Assembly (NCBI GenBank): GCA_001579985.1
Contig: LRSR01008951.1
Span: forward strand, 1-32,662
Reading direction: 5' to 3'
From: Hypsibius dujardini
Taxonomy: Eukaryota; Tardigrada; Eutardigrada; Parachela; Hypsibiidae
DNA length: 32,662 nt
In this document: piece after piece, positions 10,018 to 21,059 of the stretch
Numbering within the stretch: position 1 is the first letter of the stretch
How the letters are laid out: every line of letters starts with the position of its first letter
Translations under genes and position numbers: made by a program
The notes under the pieces: generated by a model
What the model saw: the letters and a program-made list of their open reading frames with translations, nothing else
Told to the model about the DNA's origin: nothing
Databases searched by the model: none

Positions 10018-11728
10018 ACGACATGTTCAATCGATAACATACGATTAACTCTCTGAGGATTGGGTATTTTGACCCCACCCCCCCCCCCCCCTTGAGGACG
10101 TGTAGGGATCTTAATGCGCGCGTAGATTTTTCATATTTATTAATGGACAGTTGCCTTTACGTACTGTGGCGACGCTATTCTAAGGCGCAACGCAAACTGC
10201 GTTTCCGTATATATGGCTCCAGGTGTGCTTACAAACTACCTACCCACTGAAATGCGTCTGTCTTCAATCAAGCAACTTACCAACTTATATTTAGAGCAAT
10301 TCAGACGGGGTAGTGGGCAAACAGACCGGGTGTGGCTACAGCTGCGCCTTAGAATTGCGTCGTTCAAGTACCGAGTTGTCTTCGTATACCTAGTGTGCTA
10401 TACTTGCAAGCCAAAAAAATCACGACAAAGCAGTGTACACAGGCAGTGCGTATTGAGCAGTCTGAACGGAGTTTCCCAATTAATCATTTTTTGGCGCCGA
10501 AACTATGTCTGAGATTCTAAACGTGAACTGTTCAGATTAGTGACATCAGTGATAGTTAGAGAAATGTTGTTTTAAAAAATTAGAAAAAAATCATGCTTGA
10601 TGTGGCAGAAACGCAATGGAAAACATTTTTTTTGCCTGATCCTTTAGGATCACCCCCAATTCTGATTTTGTTCTTCAAATCCCGGAGTCTTATTTTCAGA
10701 TTCAAATATATCGACAAATTCTAGGATCAAACGGTTTGATTTCAATGAAATCGGTTGAAAAGTGACTTCTTTGATGACTGACGTGATTTAACACTTGTTA
10801 AAACTTATCACTTCGCCACCATTAAAAGAACTCAACTTAAGCCTACAACAGTTGCTTTTGCAATCCCATGCATGAAAATCCCATTGACAACCCAAGCCTC
10901 GTGACTCGTAATTTTTCAGTTGTTTTCACTTGATTTAATAAAGATTGAAGCTGCGGGCAAGGGGTTCACAGGTGTTTTCAGGGCACGGGTTTTCGAACGG
11001 GTATTGTCTGCGAGCGCGGGAATTGTATTCAGTTTCTAGTCATCTTGCGATGGTTTGCAAAGAGTTGAGGCGATGCCTTCAGTAGACTTGTCAGTATTCA
11101 GTACAGTAGGCTTTTTGGAAGACCTTTTCATGTCGAAGTGGGATTACTCTAGAATAGTGATATTTGATTCTAGTTGTAACGAAGGAATTTTTTCGTATCT
11201 CTAGTAGCCTTAGGAAAAGTTATCAGAAACTTACGGCAAAACGAATCTGCAAGATGCTTCTACATTTTTGTCTGGACGAACAGCTTGATGCTACGGGGGT
11301 TTGGTTATAAACACGAACTGTAACTATTGGGAAGCCTCAGTTGCATGCGCTTTAAGCATTTCATTCACCAACAGAAATAATGTGATTTTGGTGTAAAATA
11401 CTAGTAACAGTATATGACTAATCTGACGTTTTGGTCAGTGATGGGGACGGACTTTAGAAATACGGGCTCAGGATACATTTCTTTTTCCTTGAAGAAAAGC
11501 CTAAAATATCAACGTCAGAAACCCGTCCCCAGAAAATACTGGTGCGAATCCCGGGGCCACAGAAAACACCCGGTGTTCCCAAATATCAGGCATAATTAGG
11601 AAACATGAAACAATCATTCAAAATATTCAGAGCTCACTTATTTTGCAGCATTTATTTCGGTATTTTAAACTCGGTAATCTCTCGGGTTTCGCACGCCCTT
11701 GCAATGATGCAACGCCCATTGGCTTATC
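10018..11728. other. Gene-poor spacer
   Basis: Contains a C-run at about 10073-10091 and AT-rich sequence. Short open frames at 10213-10512 and 11414-11599 show no motif, no coding-like composition and no splice partner. I see nothing further. Confidence 0.4.
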
Positions 11729-12171
11729 TGAGGCTGTGTCTTCTTTGCTGATCTCAACTCAAATAAACCAATCACTCCGACGATAGATGTATGCATACAC
11801 TTAGCTAGCATATAACCGATAAAGGGAGCCCGTTGACCGCTTCTCTCGCTTATCTCCAAAACCATGAAGATTCCGAGTTTGAAATAGCGAAATAAACGCT
11901 ACAAAATAAGCGAGCTTGAATATTCTTAGTTTACAAGAGTATAAACAGACTGAGCAACATGTCTGACAAGGAAACCTAGGTGGGCTCTAGCCTGATTTCA
12001 CATCCTCTTGTGAGATACATTTTACGTCGAGCCATTTTCAAAATGGGGTTGGGCTATCAGAATTGGGCTGGTCTGCTGTTGGGAAAGTAATTTAACTACA
12101 ATCTTACATCCGTTATCTCTTGCATAAACATGAACCGGTAAAGAAGGTTTGGATGGACAGTAATTACGAGG
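11729..12171 (+). repeat. Dispersed repeat B, copy 1
   Basis: Shares tgtgtcttctttgct, tctcgcttatctccaaaacc, gagccattttcaaaat, atcagaattgggctggtctg and ttgggaaagtaattt with 24714-25068, in the same order and strand. This copy is longer by small insertions. No coding frame is conserved. Confidence 0.85.
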
Positions 12172-12453
12172 TACCAGTCCCAATGCTGTGCAAGTTCGGA
12201 AATGGTATAAATGCCGCGTTCGCTTACTTTCTTCTCATTGTTTGCTGATATTTTATGTTCGAAAAATCAACAATAAATCGGACAAACATTTGATAATAAT
12301 TTTGGCAGTTACTTAAAAACTCAATTTTTTGAAAATTTAAATCGAAAAAGAAACCTTGTGGCCACGTTTGACTGAACTACGTCACGATATTTTGCACTGC
12401 GGACGGAGCCACAAGCGCATGAACTCAGCAGCCTACAAGAACTCTAATGTTAA

Positions 12454-14588
12454 ATTGCAGATCAACAGCTGATCATTTTTTGCCGTTTTTGCTTCTTGAA
12501 TATTCGGTCGAAATTGGGCAATCCTGTTTTCATTTCAAAACGGCTAATGGAACTTGCAAAAGCAGCTGTCGAGGCAGGTGGAATATCCATTCGCGCAGCT
12601 GCAAAAAAATTCAGCATACCGGAATCGACTCTGCGAGGACGGTTAAAGGGAGCGCACGCCAAAAAGGGAGGTCGGTGCAGATTTTCATCCCTTGATGAAA
12701 GGATTATGGTAGACGCATTAAATCAGTGCGCCTTCATCGGATTGCCATTAAATAAGCGCTGGCTTGTCAAGGTGCTCGCCGAAGTGGGAGAGTTAAGAGG
12801 TATTGATCAGCATTCTCTATTCAATTGCTTGCTTGATTGATGGATAACCCTTGTACCAGTTTTATTCATGAAATATCTACTTGATTGAATAATTAGCTCA
12901 GTCACTCATCACTTGACTGATTAATTGAACGTTTTAACTTTAGAATCTGATTCAACAGCTAATCTGTTGATTGATTCATACGTTTTTTCTTTTAGTGTTT
13001 AATGCTTCCCTGATACCTTCTTGTTTGATTTAAGCGTCGGCAGGTATCATTTTTCCGATCGCTGGCACCGGAATTTTTTACTGCGGCACAAGGAAATAGC
13101 GATGCGAGTAACTAACGCTACAAACCGAAAGAAGTATCAGGAATGGACAGAGGAGAGATGCTTGGAGTACATCAGCATGATGACCGATCTGTACAACAAT
13201 GGCTATCTGGGCGATTCTGACGGAATAATCAATGGCGACGAAAGCGCCTTCACCGCCGGGGAACCCTACGATAATATTTTTGCTCCTCGCGGAACACGGG
13301 AAATGATTTCGTTGGCGTCAGGTTTTGACAGAGAGCACATCACAGCGTTGTTTTTTGGCACTGCCTCTGGCAAGATGTTTCGACCTCTAGTCCTACTTGA
13401 TGGTAAAATTCATCTGGAATCTCGATTTGGAGGAACGGCGGGAGACATCCTGTTGGCAGTGAACGACAGCGGAATTTTGGACAAGACTTTAGCAACTTAT
13501 TTCAAGAAAGAGCTCTTGCCAAATCTGACGTGTAAAAATTTCTGTGTGCCTTCATCTTTCTGGGCTATTGCTATATTTGTCTGCCTGTCTGCCTGTCTTT
13601 CTGTCTCTTTCTCTCTCTGTTTACTGTCTGTCTGTCTGTCTGTCTGTCTCGCTGTCTATTAATGCACTTGTTTTTTCATACGATTTTTTTCATAGAACGC
13701 CATTTTTCTGGACGTTTATAGCTCCCATGCAAACAACGTTTAATTGGTGCGGCTTTATTGTGAATTCCACAATGTCCGTGTTGTGATATTTCCAAGCGGA
13801 CAAACTGTCAAGCTTCAACCTTTGGACCGATCTGTTTTTGGTGAAATCAAAAAGCGATGGAGGGACTGCCTGCGCGACGTGCATATCAATGCATCCGAGC
13901 AGTTTAATTCATACTCTCATATATTGCTTGATTAGGTAAATATATTTAGAATTTGTTTTTTCAATAAATGACGCGAAACAACTTTCCGGGTCGACTTCGG
14001 GAGTTGCTAATCACTTGCCAGCTGGAGGATACGCTGAAATCTGATTTCAGCAAAACTGGGATCTTCCCATTTAAACCGGACATCATAAAAGCCACGCTGC
14101 CGCTTGTTCAGCTGAAGCCGGTTCAGCGCGTTTACACCGCACTGGATCCGCGTTTCAACCGAATCGCTGAGACGATGACGTTACTTGGAGTACCTAAAAG
14201 GGCGAGAGAGTTCTTAATGTCCAGCATTCGTCGTTCAATTAAAGGCGAATCAATCGGATCAGAGGTTGCAATTGCGCTGTCCTATGTTCTAGCTTCCCAG
14301 AAAGCTCCCGCCAAACCGCGCGTTCCGAATCGACGGGGATCGTTTCCACAAGGGTCAGTTATTACGGATCAAGACTTTTTTGCTAGTCTGGTAGAAAAAG
14401 CGGATAATCAGAAGGCTTTCAAAGCGCTAACAAAATCAGAAGGCTTCCAAAGCGCTGATATGCAAGACATCCAAGCCAGCAGCTCCCAAATCGTCCAAAA
14501 CGTTTACCACTTCCTGTCCGCTAACTACCTCAACGATGCCAAGAAAACCTCAAACGAAGTCGAGGGATTGAGATTTTGCTCGATTTGA
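12454..14588 (+). pseudogene. Decayed pogo-like (DDE_1) transposase
   Basis: Pieces of one transposase lie in order on the plus strand. At 12454-12790 is a Psq-type helix-turn-helix (GISIRAAAKKFSIPESTLRG). At 13040-13530 is the start of the DDE domain with YHFSDRWHRNFLLRHKEI and the first acidic motif INGDES (Asp at 13237-13239). At 13696-13934 are the second motif IFLDVYSSHAN (Asp 13711-13713) and third motif LQPLDRSVFGEIKKRW (Asp 13825-13827). At 13968-14588 is the C-terminal part with DFSKTGIFPFKPDI. It is broken by TAA at 13741-13743 inside the catalytic core, by a CTGT-type microsatellite between the first two acidic motifs, and by stops before the last block. Splice phases do not join the blocks cleanly. 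I could not find terminal inverted repeats. A host-domesticated gene of the Tigger/jerky type is unlikely with these lesions. Confidence 0.7.
13577..13657 (+). repeat. CTGT/CTGC microsatellite inside the pogo remnant
   Basis: About 80 bases of imperfect CTGT and CTGC units, including a pure run near 13625-13648. It lies between the exon-like blocks holding the first and second catalytic Asp codons and is followed by a splice-like tttttttcatag. Confidence 0.85.
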
Positions 14589-14823
14589 AATTATTCAGTA
14601 TTATGTTTGTTCTCCATTTGAAGATTGAAGAGTTCCTGTTTCATCCTCAACCGGTGACGCTCAGTTAGCCACAGTATTGCTTTTTTACTTTCAATTTCAT
14701 CAGTGTTAGGCCTCCATCCCTACTAGGACGGAAGAACCTGAACATACGAACTATTAGACTGAATAATAGGAGAAGAATTGAGGGAAGACTTTACTGTTAA
14801 ATGAGAAAGCAAGGAACTGTCCC

Positions 14824-15250
14824 AAATTACTGTAGAACACACACTTATATAGTCAAGGATATGGAATAGTTCCTAATCTAACGTACTATTTCCTGCCAAC
14901 ATGGCGGAATTATGTACGCAATAATAGCTGAGTAAGTACATTATAGAATGTGAGGGTAGGTAGGAATGGGTTAACTAGGTAGATAGACTATGCTACTAGT
15001 AAGTGTTGCGTAACTGTTGGGTACCACCCAACACTCTCATAAATTACTGTAGAACACACGCTTATATAGTCAGGAATAAAGAATAGTTCCTGATCTAACG
15101 TACTATTTCCTGCCGACATGGCAGAACTATGTACGTGATAATAGCTGAGTAAGTACATTAAAGAATGTGAGGGTAGATAGGAATGAGTTAACTAGGTAGA
15201 TAGACCGTACTATTAATAAGTATTGGGTACCTGTTGGGTACCACCCAACA
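14824..15250. repeat. Two tandem units of about 217 bp, each ending in a hairpin
   Basis: Unit 1 starts aaattactgtagaacacac at 14824 and unit 2 at 15041. They stay alignable throughout, with blocks such as ctaacgtactatttcctgcc, gctgagtaagtacatta and ttaactaggtagatagac. Each unit ends with TGTTGGGT-ACC-ACCCAACA, a perfect 8-base stem with a 3-base loop (15015-15033 and 15232-15250). No reading frame is shared. Confidence 0.88.
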
Positions 15251-15444
15251 TCAGTGCTCGATTGAGATTGAGATGTTAATGGTTTTATTATTTGTTTGAT
15301 GTTCAGGGTTCACGCACCGTTCCGTGCGGTTTTAGTTTTTCCATCTGTTGTATGAGACAAAATTTGCGCAGCATTGGGACTTTTACCTCGTACGGCACGT
15401 TCATAAAACGGTTGATAGCAGTACGGCTGATAGCAGTATGAGTC

Positions 15445-16189
15445 AAGGGTAACAATTCGGGCCACTTGCAAAACGTGTAACAATTCGGGCCACCGGAATT
15501 TCAGGGGGCGCCATGCGCGTGCATTTAATTACTGCTATTGTTCATCACAAACCAAGGCAAACGAGAAGATCCAGGGCATGTTGATAGTAAGGGGCTAGTT
15601 TCCCAGAAAAGTATAGATCTGATAATTTTCAAACTTTGATCATAAAATACTACATTTTTTCTTCCTCCAGGTACATATTTGTCCTATTTTATGCAAATGA
15701 TTACCGCAAGAACTATCACAAATATTAGCCAAAATGCACACTCTTTTGCTTGAAAAGTTCTCTCTGCGCTGCCTCAAAAGGGCGTAAGATCAAAAGTGTT
15801 GATTACGCAGACGGCATGCCCCCTTGCTATCAACACGCCCTGCAGGAACTCAAGGTGTGAACAGCAACCGCAGTCAGCTGATCCATCTGTTACACGCAAT
15901 GCAAGCAGACCGGCACACACCTGCAATCTCTATGCCAGTGGCGCCCCTGTAGTCTTCTGTCACCATTTTTCACACCAAAATCATGAAGAAGTATTTCGAA
16001 ATTGCTCCTATTAATGCGTAACTCAACAAACACTACTGTTTCTGGCTGTATTCCATGGGTATAATTATTCTAGATGTTTTGAAATTCTTAAAGTGGAATA
16101 AATTTGCGTGGTGTTCATACAGCATCCCTTTGAAATCAGGTGGCCCGAATTGTCGCTCGTTTTTGCAAGTGGCCCGAATTGCTGCCCTT
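15445..16189. mobile_element. Non-autonomous inverted-repeat DNA element, 745 bp
   Basis: Both ends carry the same pattern inverted: aagggtaacaattcgggcca, about 10 bases with ttgcaaaa, and again caattcgggccacc, at 15445-15494 and 16139-16189. Weaker match continues inward (ggaatttcaggg / tgatttcaaaggg), giving roughly 65-base terminal inverted repeats. The repeated caattcgggccac looks like a paired transposase-binding site. No transposase frame is inside. Flanking DNA on both sides (about 15398-15441 and 16195-16270) matches the single continuous repeat at 25075-25160, so the element split an older repeat copy. A clear short target duplication is not evident; gtacggctgatagc occurs on both sides (15421-15434, 16195-16208). 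Confidence 0.8.
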
Positions 16190-16382
16190 ACCTCGTACGG
16201 CTGATAGCTGGCAAGTAAGTTTGTTCTGTATATGATAAAGCATGCAACCAGACAAAACTTCATGCAGCACACCCGTATTATGTACCCGGAAAAGTCATAT
16301 GTTTCCATTCTTTTTCTTCTTTCTCTCTCATTCTACAATAATAATTTTCAAGCTTTCTGTCCCAGGACAATCTTCCAAAAAG

Positions 16383-19300
16383 ATGCGGTCCTGTCTGTGC
16401 TGCTCGCTGTACAATGGCTGCAAATGGGTGTCCGGATATCAATTGGTAAGTGTGACTAACAATACACTCGCACGGTACTCGTACTACTGTATCGATATCA
16501 GTTATTTCGATCGGTTTCATTCCCTTTCTTCGCCAAAAAAAGTAACGAAAATTTTTCGGTTTAGTGTTTGATGTATTTTATTCATAACAAAAAATATTTC
16601 GGCTTAATCTACATAACATACAGTAAATATGGTATATGTACAAACTGAATACCCTTTTTTATTGACTTCATGCGATTTTATGTTTCAAATAATTATTTTT
16701 TAATATTTAATTTAACTCTAAACATGTTTTCAGAAGAATTGAATTTCCAATCGTATAATAAGACTCGAGGTAATATTTTGTCCTCAGGTATCTGCATGTC
16801 TGAGTATCGTCGGCATCATCTACAGCATCGCCACCGGTGAGACGAAGAGCCCGGGCATGTGGGTCCTCGAGGTCATTCTCGCAGTGATGCTGCTCGCTCT
16901 GACTGTAGGCTTGGTCTTTGGATTGAAACGGGTACGTCTTTTGTATTTTTTTGTTCTTGAAAAAGTCAAACCAAATCACACACAGCACCTGTTCCAAATT
17001 ACTAATCCAAAACTGGTTGTCATCTTCAAGAAATAAGCCATCTAATGATTTTGCCTCTCCTTTTCATCACGAGATCGTCAAACTGAAAAAATGATCCCCA
17101 GTATTACTTCCAAAAGTAACGTATCAATGCAATTGAATGTATTATTAATATGCACTTTTTTATCAGGAGCATTAATTTTTTCAAATTGAACATTTTACAT
17201 AAATACAGTATTAAAATTAATAAATACGAGAGATTGGTTGCTGAGTTTGCAGAATAATCGTCGTTTGCTGCTGATCTGGATTATCACGAAGGCCGTCTTA
17301 TTGGCACTTGTAGTCCTAGGTTTGATTTACATAATCTACGTGGTGGTAAGTCTTCCGACCATTCGTCTTGATGCGTTCAACGAGGAACATCGCGAGGTAA
17401 GCACATGTGTCTATCGGGCTTGGTAAAGTAAGCTGGATTAAGCACTAGATGATAACGGAACCAACCCAGAATTTTAACTATAAACTTGTTAGTTTAAAAA
17501 CGATTGAGTTAAAAAAAATTGAACTAAAGATGCTACTTACTGGTGATAACAATACCAAAAGGTATTAAAAACTATCATTAGTCAACTGCCTTGGGTTAGA
17601 TAGACTTAAAGTAAAGCTTTATTCAGACTAACTTGGGACGATTTTCAGAATTGGAATGCATAATATCACCACCCTTTTTTTAAATTAGCTAAACTTATTG
17701 ATGATTTATGGCATTTATTTTACCAGTGGGACCTCAATAACCGGTTTTGGGCGAAATTTGAATGTCCGAAAAACACTGGAATATTAAATTTTTATCGATT
17801 TTGGCTGCAAAATCTCCGATTTCACAATTCCTAAAACTAACCCATTTCAAGTTCATTCTGGAGTTCATTGGAATCAGCAGAATATATTCTCGATATCGTG
17901 GTGCAGAAGGAGAGTCATTTCTGGAAATTCACTCGGAAAATTTCCGTTCAGGCTCAAGAATGACCCGTAGCTCTGCCTCCTGGTACAGAAATATAGTGCT
18001 GATCATGCAAATCAATTCTAAATTCAATTGTGAGTAGGAAAATGTTAGGAACGTGAAATCAAATCATTTCTAAAAATCTGATTATTTACAATTAAAATAA
18101 GGATTTTTCCAGTATTTTCCGGACTGCGCAAATTCGCCAAAAACTATTTTTTGAGACAATAACGATAGATCAGTTAATTAATTAATAATTAATTAATTGA
18201 TTATTGCTGATATTATACTTATTTAAAAAAATAAAGCGAAGACCTTCTGAATTCCCTGAAAATCCTGTTTTAAATACGAAATAGGTGAAGAATGCCATTC
18301 CTTGCCATCCGTTGTGGAACGGCTAGCAAATTGCCTTTATCTACAGGTGCCGGCAGCAAAGTTGGACCAGTTTGCGCAAACGAGTTTTTCACCGTTGTGT
18401 GTATTTTATTCTATTTTTTTGCGTTTTCAATCTGAAAGCCCTTTGCGTCTAGCATTTGAATCACCCTTCCTTTCCAGGATTTCATAACATAGCGACAAAC
18501 GCTAAGTGGGAATTCCTTCCAGACCTGGCGCGCTGCACGTTGCAAAACAGGGATGCCTTTGGGTTTTTTCTCAAAAATTGATTTTTTAAAAATCCCGTTC
18601 GGATCGAAATCCATAGGACTCAGGTCAGGGCTGTTGGCCATTGAATCCTCTTTCCCGATGTACTTGACTTTTTATGATTTGAGGTAGGAATAAACCGCAG
18701 GCGTCGTGTGACTGGAAGCTCTATCAAAGTCGAGGACGACTTTGTGTTTTTCTCCCGGGTAGAGTCTGGGGACGTCTTTTTCTACTATTGGCTTCACGAT
18801 ATTGTTGAGGAAGAACGCTGAATTGACTTCGCTGGTCGGTGGGACGAAGTAGATGCCCGTCGCACCGCAGTACGACACTCCTGCGGCGCACATCACCTTT
18901 TTGGGGAATGTCTGCTTCCACTTTTTGGTGCGACTTTCCGGAACTGGTTTTCCCTTTTTCCGGTAGTAACAGTCCCGGATTCCACCACAATCATTCATAG
19001 ACTGCCAGAACTCATTAAAAAACACTACATACTTCCATCGATCAACCCTCAGAAGCTTGAGAAACCGAGGTCCACAGTCAAGACGCTGCTGCACTTGCTT
19101 GTTTGACAGGGCATGCGTTTTGGTCTTCTTCAACCAGTCCGATTGCAGATTTTCCCTCAAAACTCGACGAATTGTCCTTTCAGAGACATCGTACCGTTCA
19201 GTCATTTGGTCCAGGGTGGGAGGATTATCCACATTCGTCGCTGCGTTCACTTTTCTGATGAGATCCTTGGTACGCTTGGACGGCAGGCACTGGGGATCGA

Positions 19301-19973
19301 GCTTTTTTGCTGGTTTGAGGATTCCTCGCTTCTCCCGTTCAAATTCCGTGATAACGCGAGTGACAGTAGACTTCGAAACCGAAAAGGCCAGGTCAAACAA
19401 AGCATCGACTATTTTTCTATGAGAATGGCCGTTTCGATGGTGGGCCAAGATGGCGCCCCTCGTTTCAGAATTAATTGGAGCAAGCATGGTTGATTGTTCA
19501 AACGTCAACAAATGGTTTTTTACAACGGCTGACTTGGTTTTACTCAAAAACAATGTGAGATGGGTTGTTACAAAAGAAACCAATCAGCTGTGCGATGGCG
19601 CGCAAACTGGTCCAACTTTGCTGCCGGCACCTGTAGCAATTGTAATCCTTGGATTTTGATCTGTGTGTAGCTCTTGCGGAAGGTGAATGCAACCCTTGCA
19701 GTCGCTCGCAATGTTCTCATTTACTACATAATTGCCCTCATCCTGCATGTCATTCTGGAGGTGAATACGATTGTTTTTTCTGCAATAAGTTGTGACATGT
19801 TAATGTAGTGAGTCTCGTATGATTGCTGAATGAGATGTGTTCTGTAGGCAATATGCCTGAATACGATTCGGAGCTACTGGTCAGCGCTGGGGCAAGAAGG
19901 AAGAAATAACGGCTTCCAGGTGGCCTACCATGCTCCACCGGAGGATAGCAAACGCGATCAATGCCTCGTTTAA
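16383..19973 (+). CDS. Small four-pass membrane protein, five exons, 188 residues
   Basis: Exons 16383-16445, 16788-16931, 17253-17396, 19671-19760 and 19848-19973, all phase 0, total 567 bases with TAA at 19971-19973. The protein starts MRSCLCCSLYNGC and has four hydrophobic segments: VSACLSIVGIIYSIA, VILAVMLLALTVGLVFGL, LLLIWIITKAVLLALVVLGL and NVLIYYIIALILHVILE. After the third is a polar loop (TIRLDAFNEEHRE), and the tail is soluble (about 40 residues). The Cys-rich start and four-helix plan resemble arthropod DUF4728/MARVEL-like small membrane proteins, but this assignment is from memory of the pattern only. A 5'UTR acceptor (ctgtcccag) ends at 16365. Exon 3 could also end at 17345, but the longer form reads as coding and has a good donor. 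Intron 3 (17397-19670) is swollen by a mariner insertion ending 37 bases before exon 4. Confidence 0.78.
17850..18120 (+). repeat. Diverged repeat E, copy 1 (intron 3 of the membrane gene)
   Basis: Colinear with about 28760-28935: aagaatgaccc/cgatagct, gctgatca/gcaa, aattctaaattcaattttga-like, and aatcaaatcatttctaaaaatc. Both copies are intronic. Old interspersed repeat of unknown class. Confidence 0.5.
18344..19633 (-). mobile_element. Complete mariner-type transposon, 1290 bp, with TA target duplication
   Basis: Inverted repeats of about 34 bases bound the element: CAGGTGCCGGCAGCAAAGTT... at 18344 and its complement ending CTTTGCTGCCGGCACCTG at 19633, followed inward by TTGGACCAGTTTGCGC in both. 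TA flanks both sides (18342-18343 and 19634-19635). Size, repeats and TA duplication are typical of Tc1/mariner. It lies in intron 3 of the four-pass membrane gene, in the opposite orientation. Confidence 0.92.
18411..19487 (-). pseudogene. Inactive mariner transposase (DD37D, maT-like)
   Basis: ATG at 19487 opens 272 codons to a TAA at 18672-18674; the same frame then stays open for 86 more codons to TAG at 18411-18413. Order: N-terminal helix-turn-helix (GHSHRKIVDALF), second helix-turn-helix (LDQMTERYDVSERTIRRVL), then the catalytic core. The expected first catalytic Asp is Asn (VVFFNEFW rather than FxDE). The second is in VVLDFDRASSHT and the third in SPDLSPMD, with 37 positions between them, as in the maT/DD37D group. 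The TAA falls between the second and third acidic residues. Two independent lesions make this copy dead. Confidence 0.85.
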
Positions 19974-20044
19974 GGCAGTTCCGAAACAATTGTCGGGAAT
20001 AGCCTTACGACTTGAAAGATTTCCAAATACATATTTTTGTTACG

Positions 20045-20050
20045 AATAAA
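20045..20050 (+). promoter_or_regulatory. Poly(A) signal of the four-pass membrane gene
   Basis: AATAAA lies 72 bases after the TAA stop at 19971-19973, a normal distance for a cleavage signal. Confidence 0.5.
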
Positions 20051-20379
20051 GACACAACTTTTAAGCCAGGTCAAGCATTATATAAATACAAACAGAGTGC
20101 ATATTTGCTACTCGCGCCAACGAGCATCATCAACCTGTCTTTTCTTACAATATTGAATATAAGTATGTACACCGGTATATATATATATATTGTGAGACAT
20201 AAATGTTGTGGCCATATATTCTTTCATTTTCTTTCATTTCAGTTCCATTGCTGATTTTGCACTGGGTCGTGCAAGCAGTGCCCATACTGTTCTTTTTCGT
20301 GCTATGTACTCTGTTCCCCATCGGAAAAAAACGAACTATGCTCGATCTTGATCTTTTGATATCTCTTTATCTTTCCTAC

Positions 20380-20510
20380 CGTGTACAGCATCGCTAACGG
20401 TGAGACAAAAGGCCCCGGAGTGTGAGCCTTTGCAGTTATCATGGACATTGTGATGCTGACTGTCGCGGTGGACTTAATATTTGGATTGAAACGAATAAAT
20501 GCTTTATTAT
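20380..20510 (+). pseudogene. Broken paralogue of exon 2 of the four-pass membrane gene
   Basis: The segment reads YSIANGETKGPGV, stop, then an inexact helix and IFGLKR. It matches YSIATGETKSPGM ... VFGLKR in exon 2 at 16788-16931. A TGA in place of the Trp codon and substitutions in the helix show decay. Hydrophobic plus-strand sequence just upstream (about 20240-20330, PLLILHWVVQAVPILFFFVL) may be another piece of the same lost copy. Confidence 0.65.
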
Positions 20511-21059
20511 AAAATTATTAAATGTTTAACAAATTGAACGAAAAAGGTGTTTTTCTCATTAAAAAATTTTTTTAATTTCAAATTCACCACAAAACATTGG
20601 TCAAACATAAAATGGAGTACAACATAAATGCTGTATACAATGCTGGAACTCAAGGTGCTCAAATTAGCTAGGTCAAGCGATATTTATTTTCACCATCACA
20701 TTGAAGAAGGCTGCAACATCCATATAGCCAGAATACGAGGCTGACCGAGTTAGAGGCATTCTGCTATCACTCTTTACGTATGGCTTTAACTCAGTCACCT
20801 TTTATTCTAGCCATGTTTGTAATTGCAAACTGAAACATGAGTTTTTGGTGTTTTCACTTTGCTTCTATTTGAAAAATGGAATCTCAAATGTTTTCCAAAT
20901 TGTGCCAAAAAAAGCTTTCGTGTTTATGAGTATATTAAAAACAATATAAAGCGGAGTCGTTCCGGATTTCTCCTTTGAAAATCGTCCCAAGTAAAAGGGA
21001 CCCAACAATTGAAGTTTAGTAAGTTATGAAGCAAGGCCTAGAGAAGACAGTCACACAAC

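Noticed and set aside
13530-13695. A true intron between the first and second catalytic motifs of the pogo remnant
   Set aside because: The acceptor-like catag at 13695 does not pair in phase with any good donor near 13530.
13544-13786. Ser/Cys/Leu-rich open frame
   Set aside because: It is the CTGT microsatellite read in another frame.
15015-15033. Helitron 3' end
   Set aside because: The hairpin is not followed by the CTRR end expected of Helitrons, and no 5' TC end or helicase is present.
19057-19493. Long plus-strand open frames (121 and 126 codons)
   Set aside because: They are antisense shadows of the mariner transposase on the minus strand, which has clear domain motifs.
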